NCBI RefSeq assembly: GCF_008033135.1
Contig: NZ_CP041335.1
Location: 1,989,925 to 2,053,924, forward strand
DNA length: 64,000 nt
DNA from: Chitinolyticbacter meiyuanensis
GTDB lineage: Bacteria > Pseudomonadota > Gammaproteobacteria > Burkholderiales > Chitinibacteraceae
Direction: 5' to 3'
Shown: positions 46,170 through 54,775 of the stretch, piece by piece
Numbering within the stretch: the stretch's first letter is position 1
Layout of the letters: each line of letters starts with the position of its first letter
The notes under the pieces: generated by a model
Database searches by the model: none
What the model saw: only the letters and a program-made list of their open reading frames with translations
Told to the model about the DNA's origin: nothing
Translations under genes and position numbers: made by a program

Positions 46170-46733
46170 TCAGTGGTCCTTGGCGTGCTTGCCCTGCAGC
46201 AGCGCCTCGATGTGCTTCAAGTGGCCTTCGATGGTGGGCAGCGTAGCGGCGGCATACCTGCGCAGATCCTCGTCGCCCCCCGATTTGGCTTGCTTGCGAT
46301 AGAGCGCGATCGATTTCTGATGGCCTTCCTTTTGCTGCTTCAGATAGGCCTCGTCGAATGCCTTGCCGGATTTGCCCTGCAATTCCGCGATCTTCTTGCG
46401 GCTTTGCGCGGTCGGCTCGCTTGGCAGGCTCAGGTTCTTCAGCGCGGCCACCGTATTGAGGCGCTCGTTGGCCTTGGTGTGATCGTCGATCAGCATGTTG
46501 GCCAGCTGCTTCACGCCGTCGGCTTCGGCCTGCTTCAACGCAAGCCGTGCCGCCTCGATCTCGGCGAGGCCGGAAGCACCGGCCTGGTCGATGAAGTCCT
46601 TGTCGGCGCTGCGCACGCCGGAAGGATCGACCCGCGCCGCGGGCGTGGACGTGATCGCGGTGGCCGGCGCGGCGTGCGTCGGCAGCTGCAAGGCTGCTGC
46701 CAAAACCAGGAATCGCATTACGGGATGGCTCAT
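46170..46733 (-). CDS. DUF4142 exported ferritin-like protein
   Basis: A 187-residue protein with an N-terminal signal (MRFLVLAAALQLPTHAAPA, after MSHPV) and the DUF4142 four-helix domain (about 45-180: DFIDQAGASGLAEIEAARLA, ANMLIDDHTKANERL, LKQQKEGHQKSIALY). The family is periplasmic and often stress-induced; activity is unknown. GGGAG precedes ATG 46733. It lies downstream of the small Gln/Asn/Ser-rich gene but behind a terminator, and I saw no -24/-12 element of its own. Confidence 0.87.
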   Translation of the reverse strand: MSHPVMRFLVLAAALQLPTHAAPATAITSTPAARVDPSGVRSADKDFIDQAGASGLAEIEAARLALKQAEADGVKQLANMLIDDHTKANERLNTVAALKNLSLPSEPTAQSRKKIAELQGKSGKAFDEAYLKQQKEGHQKSIALYRKQAKSGGDEDLRRYAAATLPTIEGHLKHIEALLQGKHAKDH

Positions 46734-46758
46734 GAACGTGCTCCCAGGGCGGAAGGCG

Positions 46759-46786
46759 AAAAAAGTGGGCCGTCGGGCCGGCCCAC
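46759..46786 (-). terminator. Intrinsic terminator (minus strand)
   Basis: On the minus strand the stem GTGGGCCG / CGGCCCAC with a 6-nt loop (46765-46786) is followed by TTTTTT (46764-46759). It closes the small Gln/Asn/Ser-rich gene. Confidence 0.85.
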
Positions 46787-46817
46787 TCGTGATTGGCTCA
46801 AGGCCGATCAGCAGACC

Positions 46818-46979
46818 TTAGGAATTACGGTCCTGCTTCTGCTGGCTGGTGCCTTGCCGGCTGCTTTGGCTGCTGCTGCCGGTATTGGCATTGCGCTTGG
46901 AGCTGTCTTGCTGCTGGTTGCCTGCATTGCGGCTTTGCTGTTTGTCCTGCTGCTGATTGCCTTGACGTTGGTTAGCCAT
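46818..46979 (-). CDS. Small Gln/Asn/Ser-rich hydrophilic protein
   Basis: 53 residues, MANQRQGNQQQDKQQSRNAG then SSSQSSRQGTSQQ, with no hydrophobic core; surely disordered. It recalls KGG/YciG-like or LEA-like small stress proteins by composition but lacks their motifs. AGGAG is 8 nt before ATG 46979. It has a near-perfect -24/-12 promoter lying inside the end of the topoisomerase gene, and its own terminator. Confidence 0.75.
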   Translation of the reverse strand: MANQRQGNQQQDKQQSRNAGNQQQDSSKRNANTGSSSQSSRQGTSQQKQDRNS

Positions 46980-47031
46980 GATGGGCTCCTGTTCAGGTAG
47001 GAAAAGACAACTGGTTGCCCAGCCGTACCCA

Positions 47032-48087
47032 TCATTGGGCAAGTACCGTGCCGGCTTCCGCGACGTCGAGGAAATGCAGCAGTCGCACCTCGTCGGCGCT
47101 CAGCCGGCGCCGCGCGCGCTGGCGCGATGCAGGATCGAGTGCGCCGTCGAGAAAGGCCGTCTCGATGGCGGGATGGATGTAACTCTTGCGGCACACCGCA
47201 GCGGTATTGCCCAGTTGCGCCGCCACGGCGCGCACGATCTCGGCAAAGGCGCGCTTGCGCGCCGTGGCGCTTTCCACCGTATGCATGCGTTGCCGACACA
47301 GCGCCAGTGCCATCACGCTGGCGGCCCAGGTGCGGCAATCCTTGGCGGTGAATTCGCCAGCGTGACGATGCAGGTAGTCGTTCACATCCTGCGAGGTGAC
47401 GGCATGGCGCACGCCGTCTTCGTCCAGGTACTGGAACAGCGTCTGCCCCGGCAGGGCCTGGCAGCGGCGCACGATGCGCGCCAGTTGCGGGTGCCTCAGC
47501 CGCACCCGGCGGCGCACGCCGCTCTTGCCGTTGAAATCGAAGTACAGCTCACCGCCGCTGATGTCGACATGCCGGTTGCGCAGCGTGGTGAGGCCATAAC
47601 TGCGGTTGTCGCGGGTGTAGCGGGTGTTGCCGACGCGGATCAGCGTTGCATCCAGCAGCGCCACCACGGTGGCGAGCACCTTGTCGGCACCCAGGCCCGG
47701 ACGGGCGAGATCAGCTTCCAGCTGGCGCCGTAGCGCGGACAGCGCGTGGCCGAATTCGGCGAGCCGGCCGTACTTGTGCTGGCTGCGTGCCGCAATCCAG
47801 TCCGGGTGGTAGCGATACTGCTTGCGCCCGCGCGCGTCGCGTCCGGTGGCCTGCAGGTGGCCGCAGGGATCGGCACAGATCCACACATCCTGGTAGGCCG
47901 GCGGGATGGCCAGGCTGGCGATGCGGGCGAGCGTGGTGGCGTCGCGCACCCGCGTGCCGGTGTCGTCCGCATAGACGAAGCCCTTGCCCTGGCGCCGGCG
48001 GTACAGGCCGGGGGCATCGTCGCGTACATAGTGCAGCGCCGGCGCGCCGTGCTCAGCCTTGTGGCTGGGCGTCGAGCGCGGCTTCAA
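47032..48087 (-). CDS. DNA topoisomerase IB (bacterial type)
   Basis: 351 residues of the poxvirus-like type IB family, relaxing supercoils through a 3'-phosphotyrosine. Expected catalytic residues are visible: Arg in VGNTRYTRDNRSYGL, Lys in DFNGKSGVRRRV, the RxxH-like RLRHPQLARIV, and Tyr303 in AVCRKSYIHPA. It is the second gene behind a zinc-ribbon protein and overlaps it by 35 bp. The family often sits in stress loci with small hydrophilic proteins. Confidence 0.93.
   Translation of the reverse strand: MKPRSTPSHKAEHGAPALHYVRDDAPGLYRRRQGKGFVYADDTGTRVRDATTLARIASLAIPPAYQDVWICADPCGHLQATGRDARGRKQYRYHPDWIAARSQHKYGRLAEFGHALSALRRQLEADLARPGLGADKVLATVVALLDATLIRVGNTRYTRDNRSYGLTTLRNRHVDISGGELYFDFNGKSGVRRRVRLRHPQLARIVRRCQALPGQTLFQYLDEDGVRHAVTSQDVNDYLHRHAGEFTAKDCRTWAASVMALALCRQRMHTVESATARKRAFAEIVRAVAAQLGNTAAVCRKSYIHPAIETAFLDGALDPASRQRARRRLSADEVRLLHFLDVAEAGTVLAQ
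47038..47053 (-). promoter_or_regulatory. -24/-12 promoter for the small Gln/Asn/Ser-rich gene
   Basis: Minus-strand CGGCACGGTACTTGCC (GGCACG, TTGC, N10 spacing), 59 nt before the start at 46979. It lies inside the last codons of the topoisomerase gene. Confidence 0.72.
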
Positions 48088-48289
48088 AGCCTTCAGCGCA
48101 GCGATCGCAACAGAACAGGCCGAAGCGCGTGCTCACGCCATGGCCGAGGATACGGCTGCCGCAATGCCCGCACGGCCGCGCCACGGTGAAGATGGCGCGT
48201 TCGAAGCTGTCGAACACATGGGTCTTGCCGCCGATGGTCAGCGTGAACGTCCACTCGCTCTCGCTGCCGCAATGCTCGCACTTTTCCAT
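48053..48289 (-). CDS. Small zinc-ribbon protein
   Basis: 78 residues with three CxxC pairs (MEKCEHCGSE, RPCGHCGSRILG, LFCCDRCAEGF), so one or two zinc ribbons are likely. No known enzyme domain. ATG 48289 follows AAAAGGA by 8 nt. Its 3' end overlaps the topoisomerase IB start by 35 bp, so the pair is co-translated; it may act with the topoisomerase or be independent. Confidence 0.8.
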   Translation of the reverse strand: MEKCEHCGSESEWTFTLTIGGKTHVFDSFERAIFTVARPCGHCGSRILGHGVSTRFGLFCCDRCAEGFEAALDAQPQG

Positions 48290-48335
48290 GCTGTGTCCTT
48301 TTCGGCCTGGCCCTAACGGGCGATGGACGACATTG

Positions 48336-48351
48336 CGCAAGTGCCATGCCA
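48336..48351 (-). promoter_or_regulatory. -24/-12 promoter for the zinc ribbon-topoisomerase operon
   Basis: Minus-strand TGGCATGGCACTTGCG: TGGCA, N10 spacing and TTGC, 47 nt before the start at 48289. Confidence 0.75.
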
Positions 48352-48451
48352 GCCGCGCACGGCGCACGACCGCTCGCTTGTCTGGGTGGGTAAGCGTGTA
48401 GTTTTTTCAACGCGGGGCACATCTTGCAGGGCCGTGCGCTGTGCCGCAGCC

Positions 48452-48467
48452 GGGCATGCCGCTTGCA
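48452..48467 (+). promoter_or_regulatory. -24/-12 promoter for the Pro-rich protein gene
   Basis: GGGCATGCCGCTTGCA, with TTGCA and correct spacing, 48 nt before ATG 48515. Divergent from the zinc-ribbon operon. Confidence 0.75.
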
Positions 48468-48514
48468 AGCGGATGGCGTCGGCCGCTCGTGGCGGCCCAG
48501 ATCGGAGTAAGACC

Positions 48515-48907
48515 ATGTACACCCCAAGCAACCTCGGCGTCCTGGTGGCTCAGCGCCAGCTCGACGAAGGCTGGCAGATGCAGGATGGCGCCCCGTTGCA
48601 GCCCGAAGCGATCCCCACCGAAGTCCACCCCATGGGTGGTGAACCCATACCCACCCAGCCGGGCCAGTCCGGTCCGCCCATCGAAGAGCCGAGCCAGACG
48701 CCGCCGCACCAGCCCGACATGCCGCCGACCAGCCCGTCCCCCGTGCCCCAGCGTGATCCGGGCCCGGACGTGCGGCCCACGCCGCAAGACCCGAACAACA
48801 AGCCCGAGCCCAAGCATGATCCACCGATCCCGGCCGAGCCGCCGGAACCGGAAGAACCGCACGATCCGCAGCCGCTCGATCCGCCGAAGGACGTGCCTTA
48901 CTTCTGA
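48515..48907 (+). CDS. Pro-rich disordered protein
   Basis: 130 residues. A short structured start (MYTPSNLGVLVAQRQLDEGWQ) is followed by about 100 residues dominated by Pro, Glu, Asp and Gln (PPHQPDMPPTSPSPVPQRD). No signal peptide. It is hydrophilic, acidic and almost surely disordered, comparable in kind to desiccation-type proteins; the function is unknown. GGAG lies 8 nt before the ATG. Its stop overlaps the convergent gene by 10 bp. Confidence 0.75.
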   Translation: MYTPSNLGVLVAQRQLDEGWQMQDGAPLQPEAIPTEVHPMGGEPIPTQPGQSGPPIEEPSQTPPHQPDMPPTSPSPVPQRDPGPDVRPTPQDPNNKPEPKHDPPIPAEPPEPEEPHDPQPLDPPKDVPYF

Positions 48908-49197
48908 CCGGACTGATCCGCCGGCGCCGGCTGGCCTGCCGCCTCGCTGGACGGCTGCAGGCCGGGCGTATCCGCGCGGTGCTGGCGGCGCGCCTTGGTG
49001 AGCCACTGGCGATAGCGATCCAGCCCGAAGAAATGACGCACGTAATCCTGATTGTCCTGCCGTAGCGAGGCCGAGAGCGGCACATTGTTGTCCGCCTGGC
49101 CCGCTGCCGGTTCGGTGCCGTCCTCGCCGGCCTCTGCAATGGCCTCGCGCGGCGGTGCCGGGCCGTATTCATCCTTGTGGCTCTGCTGGTGTTTCAT
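48898..49197 (-). CDS. Hypothetical hydrophilic protein
   Basis: 99 residues. A hydrophilic N-terminus (MKHQQSHKDEYGPAPPREAI) leads to one helical stretch (QDYVRHFFGLDRYRQWLTKARRQH, about 50-72) and a Pro/Gly/Ser tail. No recognised family. GGAG precedes ATG 49197. Third gene of a minus-strand run (50343 to 48898) behind mscS. Confidence 0.7.
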   Translation of the reverse strand: MKHQQSHKDEYGPAPPREAIAEAGEDGTEPAAGQADNNVPLSASLRQDNQDYVRHFFGLDRYRQWLTKARRQHRADTPGLQPSSEAAGQPAPADQSGQK

Positions 49198-49227
49198 GGC
49201 GTTCTCCTCGCTAGACGATGATGTCGT

Positions 49228-50022
49228 TCAGCTGGCACTGGGCGCCAGCGCGGCCTCGATGCCCGGCCGCAGCCGCTGCAGCAGCGCCGCCCGTACCTCC
49301 GGGTAGTGGGCGGTGCTGGTCCAGGCGGTGACGGCGAGCTTGGCGCCGCCGTCGGTGTAGTCGGAAATGCTGACCTGCGGCGCGGGCTCGGACAGCACCT
49401 GCGGCTGCGCGGTGACGATGTCACGTGCCAGTGCCAGGCCGCGTTCGATCTGCGCCGTGGTGATGTTGAAGCTGATCTCGATGCGCCGGCTGGCATTGCT
49501 GCTGTAGTTGGTGACCGCGTTGGACCAGAGCTGGCTGTTGGGTACGAACAGCGCACTGCCGTCCTGTTTGACAAGACGGGTGGTGAACAGCCCCACTTCC
49601 GAGATGGTGCCGGCCACCACGCCGGTGCCCTCGATGTAGTCGCCGACGCGGAACGGGCGCAACAGCAGCAGCATCAAGCCGGCCGCGATGTTCTGCAGCG
49701 TGCCCTGCAGGGCAAGGCCGATGGCAAGGCCGGCGGCACCGAGCGCGGCCACGATGCTGGTGGTCTGCACCCCCAACTTGCCGAGCACCATCACCGCGGT
49801 GAGGATGCGCACCGCCCACATCAGCGCGGCGCCGATCAGCGGTGCCGCAGTGGCCTCGCCGCCGGCGCGCACGATCAACTGCTCGACCCAGCGGGCCAGC
49901 CGACCGGCCAGCCACCAGCCGACCATGAAGATCAGCAGGGCGGTGGCGACATCGACGCCGTAGTTGGCGATACGTTGAAACAGCGTGTCGAAGAAACGTT
50001 CAGCGCGGTCGAACTGGACCAT
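49228..50022 (-). CDS. mscS: Small-conductance mechanosensitive channel MscS
   Basis: A 264-residue channel that releases solutes on hypo-osmotic shock. Three TM helices (about 22-40, 63-82, 86-117), with the pore helix GAAGLAIGLALQGTLQNIAAGLMLL near 92-116 showing the Gly/Ala packing and conserved Gln. The beta domain has RPFRVGDYIEGTGVVAGTISEVGLFTTRL, then the C-terminal alpha/beta domain. Complete. It lies between two small stress-type genes in the same direction. Confidence 0.93.
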   Translation of the reverse strand: MVQFDRAERFFDTLFQRIANYGVDVATALLIFMVGWWLAGRLARWVEQLIVRAGGEATAAPLIGAALMWAVRILTAVMVLGKLGVQTTSIVAALGAAGLAIGLALQGTLQNIAAGLMLLLLRPFRVGDYIEGTGVVAGTISEVGLFTTRLVKQDGSALFVPNSQLWSNAVTNYSSNASRRIEISFNITTAQIERGLALARDIVTAQPQVLSEPAPQVSISDYTDGGAKLAVTAWTSTAHYPEVRAALLQRLRPGIEAALAPSAS

Positions 50023-50058
50023 CGGGACTCCTATGGATGGAAAGGTAGGGAAGGAAAA

Positions 50059-50343
50059 TCAGAGGCCACGCTCTTCGTCGTGGCGATCGGGGGCGGTGGC
50101 GGGATCGACGCCGTGTGGGATGTAGCCCTTGTCACCGGGCAACGGCACGCCTTCGTTCTCCAGCTGCCGTGCCCGATCCGGTGTTGCCAGTGGTGCATCA
50201 CGCAGCTGCGCTTCGTTGTGGGTATCGCGCCGCTCGATGTGTTCTATCTGTTGATCGAGTGGTGCATTCGGTTCCCGCAGCGCGGGATCGAAATCCGGAT
50301 CATTGGCATCGACTACGCGTTCCTCATCCTTTGGCCTGGCCAT
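50059..50343 (-). CDS. Hypothetical acidic hydrophilic protein
   Basis: 94 residues with many Asp, Glu, Arg and Pro (MARPKDEERVVDANDPDFDPAL...). It ends GYIPHGVDPATAPDRHDEERGL. Likely disordered; no family recognised. It is the first gene of a minus-strand run with mscS and the 48898-49197 gene and has a -24/-12 element 48 nt upstream of ATG 50343. Confidence 0.7.
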   Translation of the reverse strand: MARPKDEERVVDANDPDFDPALREPNAPLDQQIEHIERRDTHNEAQLRDAPLATPDRARQLENEGVPLPGDKGYIPHGVDPATAPDRHDEERGL

Positions 50344-50390
50344 CGCTGTGCTCCTGCAGGCCGGCGGGCTGCCGGCGACACCGTTCGCTG

Positions 50391-50406
50391 AGCACATAGC
50401 GTGCCG
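50391..50406 (-). promoter_or_regulatory. -24/-12 promoter for the mscS operon
   Basis: Minus-strand CGGCACGCTATGTGCT: GGCACG and N10 spacing, with GTGC in place of TTGC. The -12 is 48 nt before the start at 50343. Confidence 0.6.
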
Positions 50407-50513
50407 GCTGGCAGGTGGGCGAATGCCGACAGCCGAAACCGCGCCCAGCCGACAGCGGCTGCGGTTGGCGGCAGGCTACGCTGGCTTCGTCATCGACGAG
50501 AGGAGGGCTGCAC

Positions 50514-50588
50514 ATGGGCAAGTACCTGATCGCCTGGCTGCTGGGCGTACCGGCTTCGATACTGCTGCTGGTCTGGCTGTTCTTCTGA
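50514..50588 (+). CDS. 24-residue single-pass membrane microprotein
   Basis: MGKYLIAWLLGVPASILLLVWLFF, preceded by the strong SD AGGAGG 8 nt before the ATG. Almost the whole chain is one TM helix with a Gly-Val-Pro kink. I recall similar short AWLLGVP peptides in other proteobacteria but cannot verify it here. A second tiny frame with a strong SD follows at 50609-50674 (MSGSRRMRLCLQRFHGFNRNG), less convincing. Confidence 0.6.
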   Translation: MGKYLIAWLLGVPASILLLVWLFF

Positions 50589-50842
50589 AGGAGGCTGCGG
50601 GGAGGGCGATGTCCGGTTCGCGCCGTATGCGCCTTTGCCTGCAGCGTTTCCATGGCTTCAACCGTAACGGGTGACCTGCATTGGTCGCCCGTTTGGCTTT
50701 GCCGGGAAATGCGGTTTCCGTCTTCGGCCAACTTGGTAATCCGCACACTCGCCGCCGCGCCTGGCGGCTTTAGATTGTGCATGCGGCGCAGCGCCGCAAA
50801 CCGCCTGTCTCTTCTCGCCCGGCTCTGACCGGGCTTTTTTTT
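50589..50842 (+). ncRNA. Structured non-coding stretch ending in an intrinsic terminator
   Basis: No supported gene apart from the 21-codon frame mentioned above. It contains an 11-bp stem at 50666-50693 (AACGGGTGACC / GGTCGCCCGTT), further GC stems, and a terminator GCCCGG-CTCTGA-CCGGGC followed by eight T at 50817-50842. It is either a structured 3' UTR of the microprotein mRNA or an independent RNA. Confidence 0.4.
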
Positions 50843-50904
50843 GCCGTGCCTGTTGATGCGGTAGTTTTCACACTCATGATGTACCGCGACGGGCCTAGAG
50901 TGAG

Positions 50905-50979
50905 TTCCGTGGCACCCCCCTGCCACGTTTGTGATGTCTCCAGCCCTCGTCCCTGCGGTCGAGGGCTTCTTTTTTTTTC
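50905..50979 (+). ncRNA. Candidate small RNA with a C6 loop and strong terminator
   Basis: A 7-bp perfect stem CGTGGCA / TGCCACG (50908-50927) presents a loop of six C. It is followed by a terminator GCCCTCG / CGAGGGC (50943-50966) and a T-rich run to 50979. No reading frame ends here on the plus strand. A possible -10 is TAGAGT at 50896-50901; no good -35 is seen. C-rich loops are a known way for sRNAs to target Shine-Dalgarno sequences. Confidence 0.45.
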
Positions 50980-50984
50980 CAGAT

Positions 50985-51821
50985 TCAGGCAGGCGCGTGC
51001 AGCGCCGTCGCGTGATGGGCCAGGTGCTCGCCGATCAAGCTCGCGATGAAGTAGTAACTGTGGTCGTATCCCGCGTGGCGGCGCAGTTGCAGCGGGTGAC
51101 CGGCCTTTTCGCAGGCGGATTGCAGCCGTTGCGGTTGCAATTGCGTGTCGAGGAATTCATCTGCCTCGCCTTGATCGATGAGCAGCGGCAGGCGCTCGGC
51201 GGCCGCTGGGATAAGGGCAACGGTGTCGTAGGCGTGCCAGCTCGCGGTGTCGTCGCCCAGGTAGGCCGCAAATGCCTTCTGGCCCCAAGACACCTGGCTG
51301 GGGGAGACGATGGGCGAGAACGCCGAGACGCTGCGATAGCGCCCCGGATTGCGCAGCGCAATCACCAGCGCGCCATGCCCGCCCATCGAGTGCCCGCTGA
51401 TGCCGCGTGCGGCGCTGACCGGGAAATGTGCTTCGATCAGCGCCGGCAGCTCATGCACCACGTAGTCGTACATCCGGTAGTGCGTGGCCCATGGCGCTTG
51501 CGTGGCGTTGATGTAGAAACCCGCCCCCTGGCCCAGATCGTAGCCTGGGTCGTTGGGCACGTTGTCGCCGCGCGGGCTGGTATCCGGCGCGACGATGGCG
51601 ATGCCGTGTTCGGCGGCATAACGCTGCGCACCGGCCTTGGTGATGAAGTTCTGCTCGGTGCAAGTGAGGCCGGACAGCCAATACAGCACCGGCACTGGGC
51701 CGCTCTCGGACTGCGGCGGCAGGTAGATGGCAAAGCGGGCAGGGCCGCCCAGCACGTTCGATTCGTGCTGCCAGACTTGCTGGCTGCCGCCAAAACACTG
51801 GTGCTGTTCCAGTTGTTGCAT
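50985..51821 (-). CDS. fghA: S-formylglutathione hydrolase
   Basis: A 278-residue esterase-D-type alpha/beta hydrolase that splits S-formylglutathione to formate and glutathione. The nucleophile Ser lies in [13 protein letters not shown]. The Asp and His are in the C-terminal part ([19 protein letters not shown]). [25 protein letters not shown] is the family hallmark. It is the second gene, 19 bp after frmA, completing glutathione-dependent formaldehyde detoxification. Confidence 0.95.
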   Translation of the reverse strand: MQQLEQHQCFGGSQQVWQHESNVLGGPARFAIYLPPQSESGPVPVLYWLSGLTCTEQNFITKAGAQRYAAEHGIAIVAPDTSPRGDNVPNDPGYDLGQGAGFYINATQAPWATHYRMYDYVVHELPALIEAHFPVSAARGISGHSMGGHGALVIALRNPGRYRSVSAFSPIVSPSQVSWGQKAFAAYLGDDTASWHAYDTVALIPAAAERLPLLIDQGEADEFLDTQLQPQRLQSACEKAGHPLQLRRHAGYDHSYYFIASLIGEHLAHHATALHAPA

Positions 51822-51840
51822 GCGGTTTCCCCGGTCGAAA

Positions 51841-53040
<1,200 letters not shown>

Positions 53041-53109
53041 CTACTACGATTGTGTTCGCGCGCTGCATGATCCGGACATGGTGGGCGGAGCGTATTGCAG
53101 GGGCATGGC

Positions 53110-54630
53110 TCAGCCTTTCAGCCCCAGCCGTCGTGCCAGTTTGTGCAGGTTGCTGGCGTCCAGTTCCAGCGTGCGCGCCGCCGCAGCCCAGTTGCCCTGC
53201 GCCTGGTCCAGCGTCGCCTGCAGCAGGCTGCGCTCGAAATCCTCCACTGCCGCTCGCCAGCTGCGCCCAGCGACAACGGGGGCCGGCGTGGCCGCGGCAT
53301 CCGGCGTGGTCGAGGGCAGGGGAGCCAGATCCAGCGTGCTTGCATCGAGCGCTGCCAGCTCGTGCCGGCTGGCGCCGCGCCCCAACAGGCGGATCGCGGC
53401 GCGGCTGATCACGTGTTCCAGCTCGCGCACATTGCCGGGCCAGGCATAGCCCAGCAGCGCCAGCTCGGCATCCGGGCTCAGCCGCAGGCTGCGCAGGCCC
53501 AACCGCGCACGGTTGATCTCGAGAAAGCGCCCGGCCAGCAGCAGCACGTCGTTGCCGCGCTCGCGCAGCGGCGGCACCGGCACCGGGTAGACCGAGAGCC
53601 GGTGATAGAGGTCGGCGCGAAAGCGGCCCTCCCGCACCGCTTGCTGCAGGTTGCGGTTGGTCGCGGACACGATGCGTACATCCACCCGGCGCGGTCTATC
53701 CTCGCCCAGACGCTGGATCTCGCCGTTCTGCAGCGTGCGCAGCAGCTTGGCCTGCAGCGTCAGCGGCAGCTCGCCCACCTCGTCGAGGAACAGCGTGCCG
53801 CCGTGCGCCGCTTCGATGCGGCCGGCACGCTCGGCGTGGGCGCCGGAGAAAGCCCCCTTGGCGTGGCCGAATAGCTCGTCCTCGGCCAGGGCCTCGGGCA
53901 GCGCGGCGCAGTTGACGTGCACCAGCGGCTTGCCATGCCGTGGCGAGGCCTGATGTACACGGTGCGCCAGCAGTTCCTTGCCCGAGCCGGTTTCGCCCAG
54001 CAGCAGCACCGGCAGATCGGAGACGGCGGCAATGTCGAGCTCGTGCAGCATGGCCAGCCACTGCGGATGGCGGCCGACCAGCTCGTGCTGGCCGCCGAGC
54101 CGCTCGCCAGCCGGGGTGCCGGCGCTCTGGCGCAGCGCCCGCACCGACTGCTCCAGCTGGCCGGTGCGCGCCGCCGCCGCCGCCAGCAGTGCGTAATGCG
54201 GCAGCGTGACGATGTCCGAGGCGGCGAAGCTGCAGCCGTCGAAGGCATCCAGTGTCAGTGCGCCCCACACCGCACCTTCCACATCGATGCGCACGCCCAT
54301 GCAGTCGTGCACCGGCAGCGCCACGCCGGGCAGGTGGGCCAGAAGCCCGTCGTAGGGATCGGGCAGGGGGCTACCCGGCTCGAAGCGGATCGGCTCGCGC
54401 TGGGCAAGGATGGCGGCGAGGCGCGGGTGCTGCGACACGACGAAGCGACGCCCCAGCACTTCCTCACCGAGGCCTTCCACTGCCAGCGGGTAGAGCGCGT
54501 CGCCATCCAGCCGCAGCAGGCCGATCGCCTGGCAGCCGAACTGTGCGCGGATACCGGCGAGCAGCCGTTGCAGCCGCACTGGCTGCGGCAGGTCGACACC
54601 CAAGTCGGCAAGCAGTCCGATTTCGATCAT
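53110..54630 (-). CDS. norR: Nitric-oxide-responsive sigma-54 activator NorR
   Basis: A 506-residue activator: GAF domain (about 15-175) that binds NO through a mononuclear iron in NorR, AAA+ domain (about 185-420) with GETGSGKE, the loop GAFSGA (variant of GAFTGA), [12 protein letters not shown] and [10 protein letters not shown], and a C-terminal Fis-type HTH (NWAAAARTLELDASNLHKLARRLG). It is divergent from ric-norZ. Its start codon touches the first of three NorR-type sites, so autoregulation is likely. Confidence 0.93.
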   Translation of the reverse strand: MIEIGLLADLGVDLPQPVRLQRLLAGIRAQFGCQAIGLLRLDGDALYPLAVEGLGEEVLGRRFVVSQHPRLAAILAQREPIRFEPGSPLPDPYDGLLAHLPGVALPVHDCMGVRIDVEGAVWGALTLDAFDGCSFAASDIVTLPHYALLAAAAARTGQLEQSVRALRQSAGTPAGERLGGQHELVGRHPQWLAMLHELDIAAVSDLPVLLLGETGSGKELLAHRVHQASPRHGKPLVHVNCAALPEALAEDELFGHAKGAFSGAHAERAGRIEAAHGGTLFLDEVGELPLTLQAKLLRTLQNGEIQRLGEDRPRRVDVRIVSATNRNLQQAVREGRFRADLYHRLSVYPVPVPPLRERGNDVLLLAGRFLEINRARLGLRSLRLSPDAELALLGYAWPGNVRELEHVISRAAIRLLGRGASRHELAALDASTLDLAPLPSTTPDAAATPAPVVAGRSWRAAVEDFERSLLQATLDQAQGNWAAAARTLELDASNLHKLARRLGLKG

Positions 54631-54688
54631 GGTGTTTTATACCCTTTTTGGGTTGTATTTACCCTGATTGGATTGGGTTATTTTAACC
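54631..54688. promoter_or_regulatory. Three NorR enhancer sites (GGT-N7-ACC)
   Basis: Inverted repeats GGT-N7-ACC at 54631-54643, 54651-54663 and 54676-54688. The triple-site layout and sequence agree with NorR binding sites known upstream of NO-detoxification genes in Ralstonia. They lie 42-99 bp upstream of the -24/-12 element. Confidence 0.9.
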
Positions 54689-54729
54689 ATGTCCAAGCTA
54701 CAGGGCGCAATTTTATTGGGATTTAGCAG

Positions 54730-54745
54730 TGGCATGGCTGTTGCA
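54730..54745 (+). promoter_or_regulatory. -24/-12 promoter for ric-norZ
   Basis: TGGCATGGCTGTTGCA, essentially consensus, with the -12 GC 31 nt before ATG 54776 and downstream of three NorR sites. Confidence 0.92.
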
Positions 54746-54775
54746 TTGAATGACGCATCATTCAAGGAGACCAGC

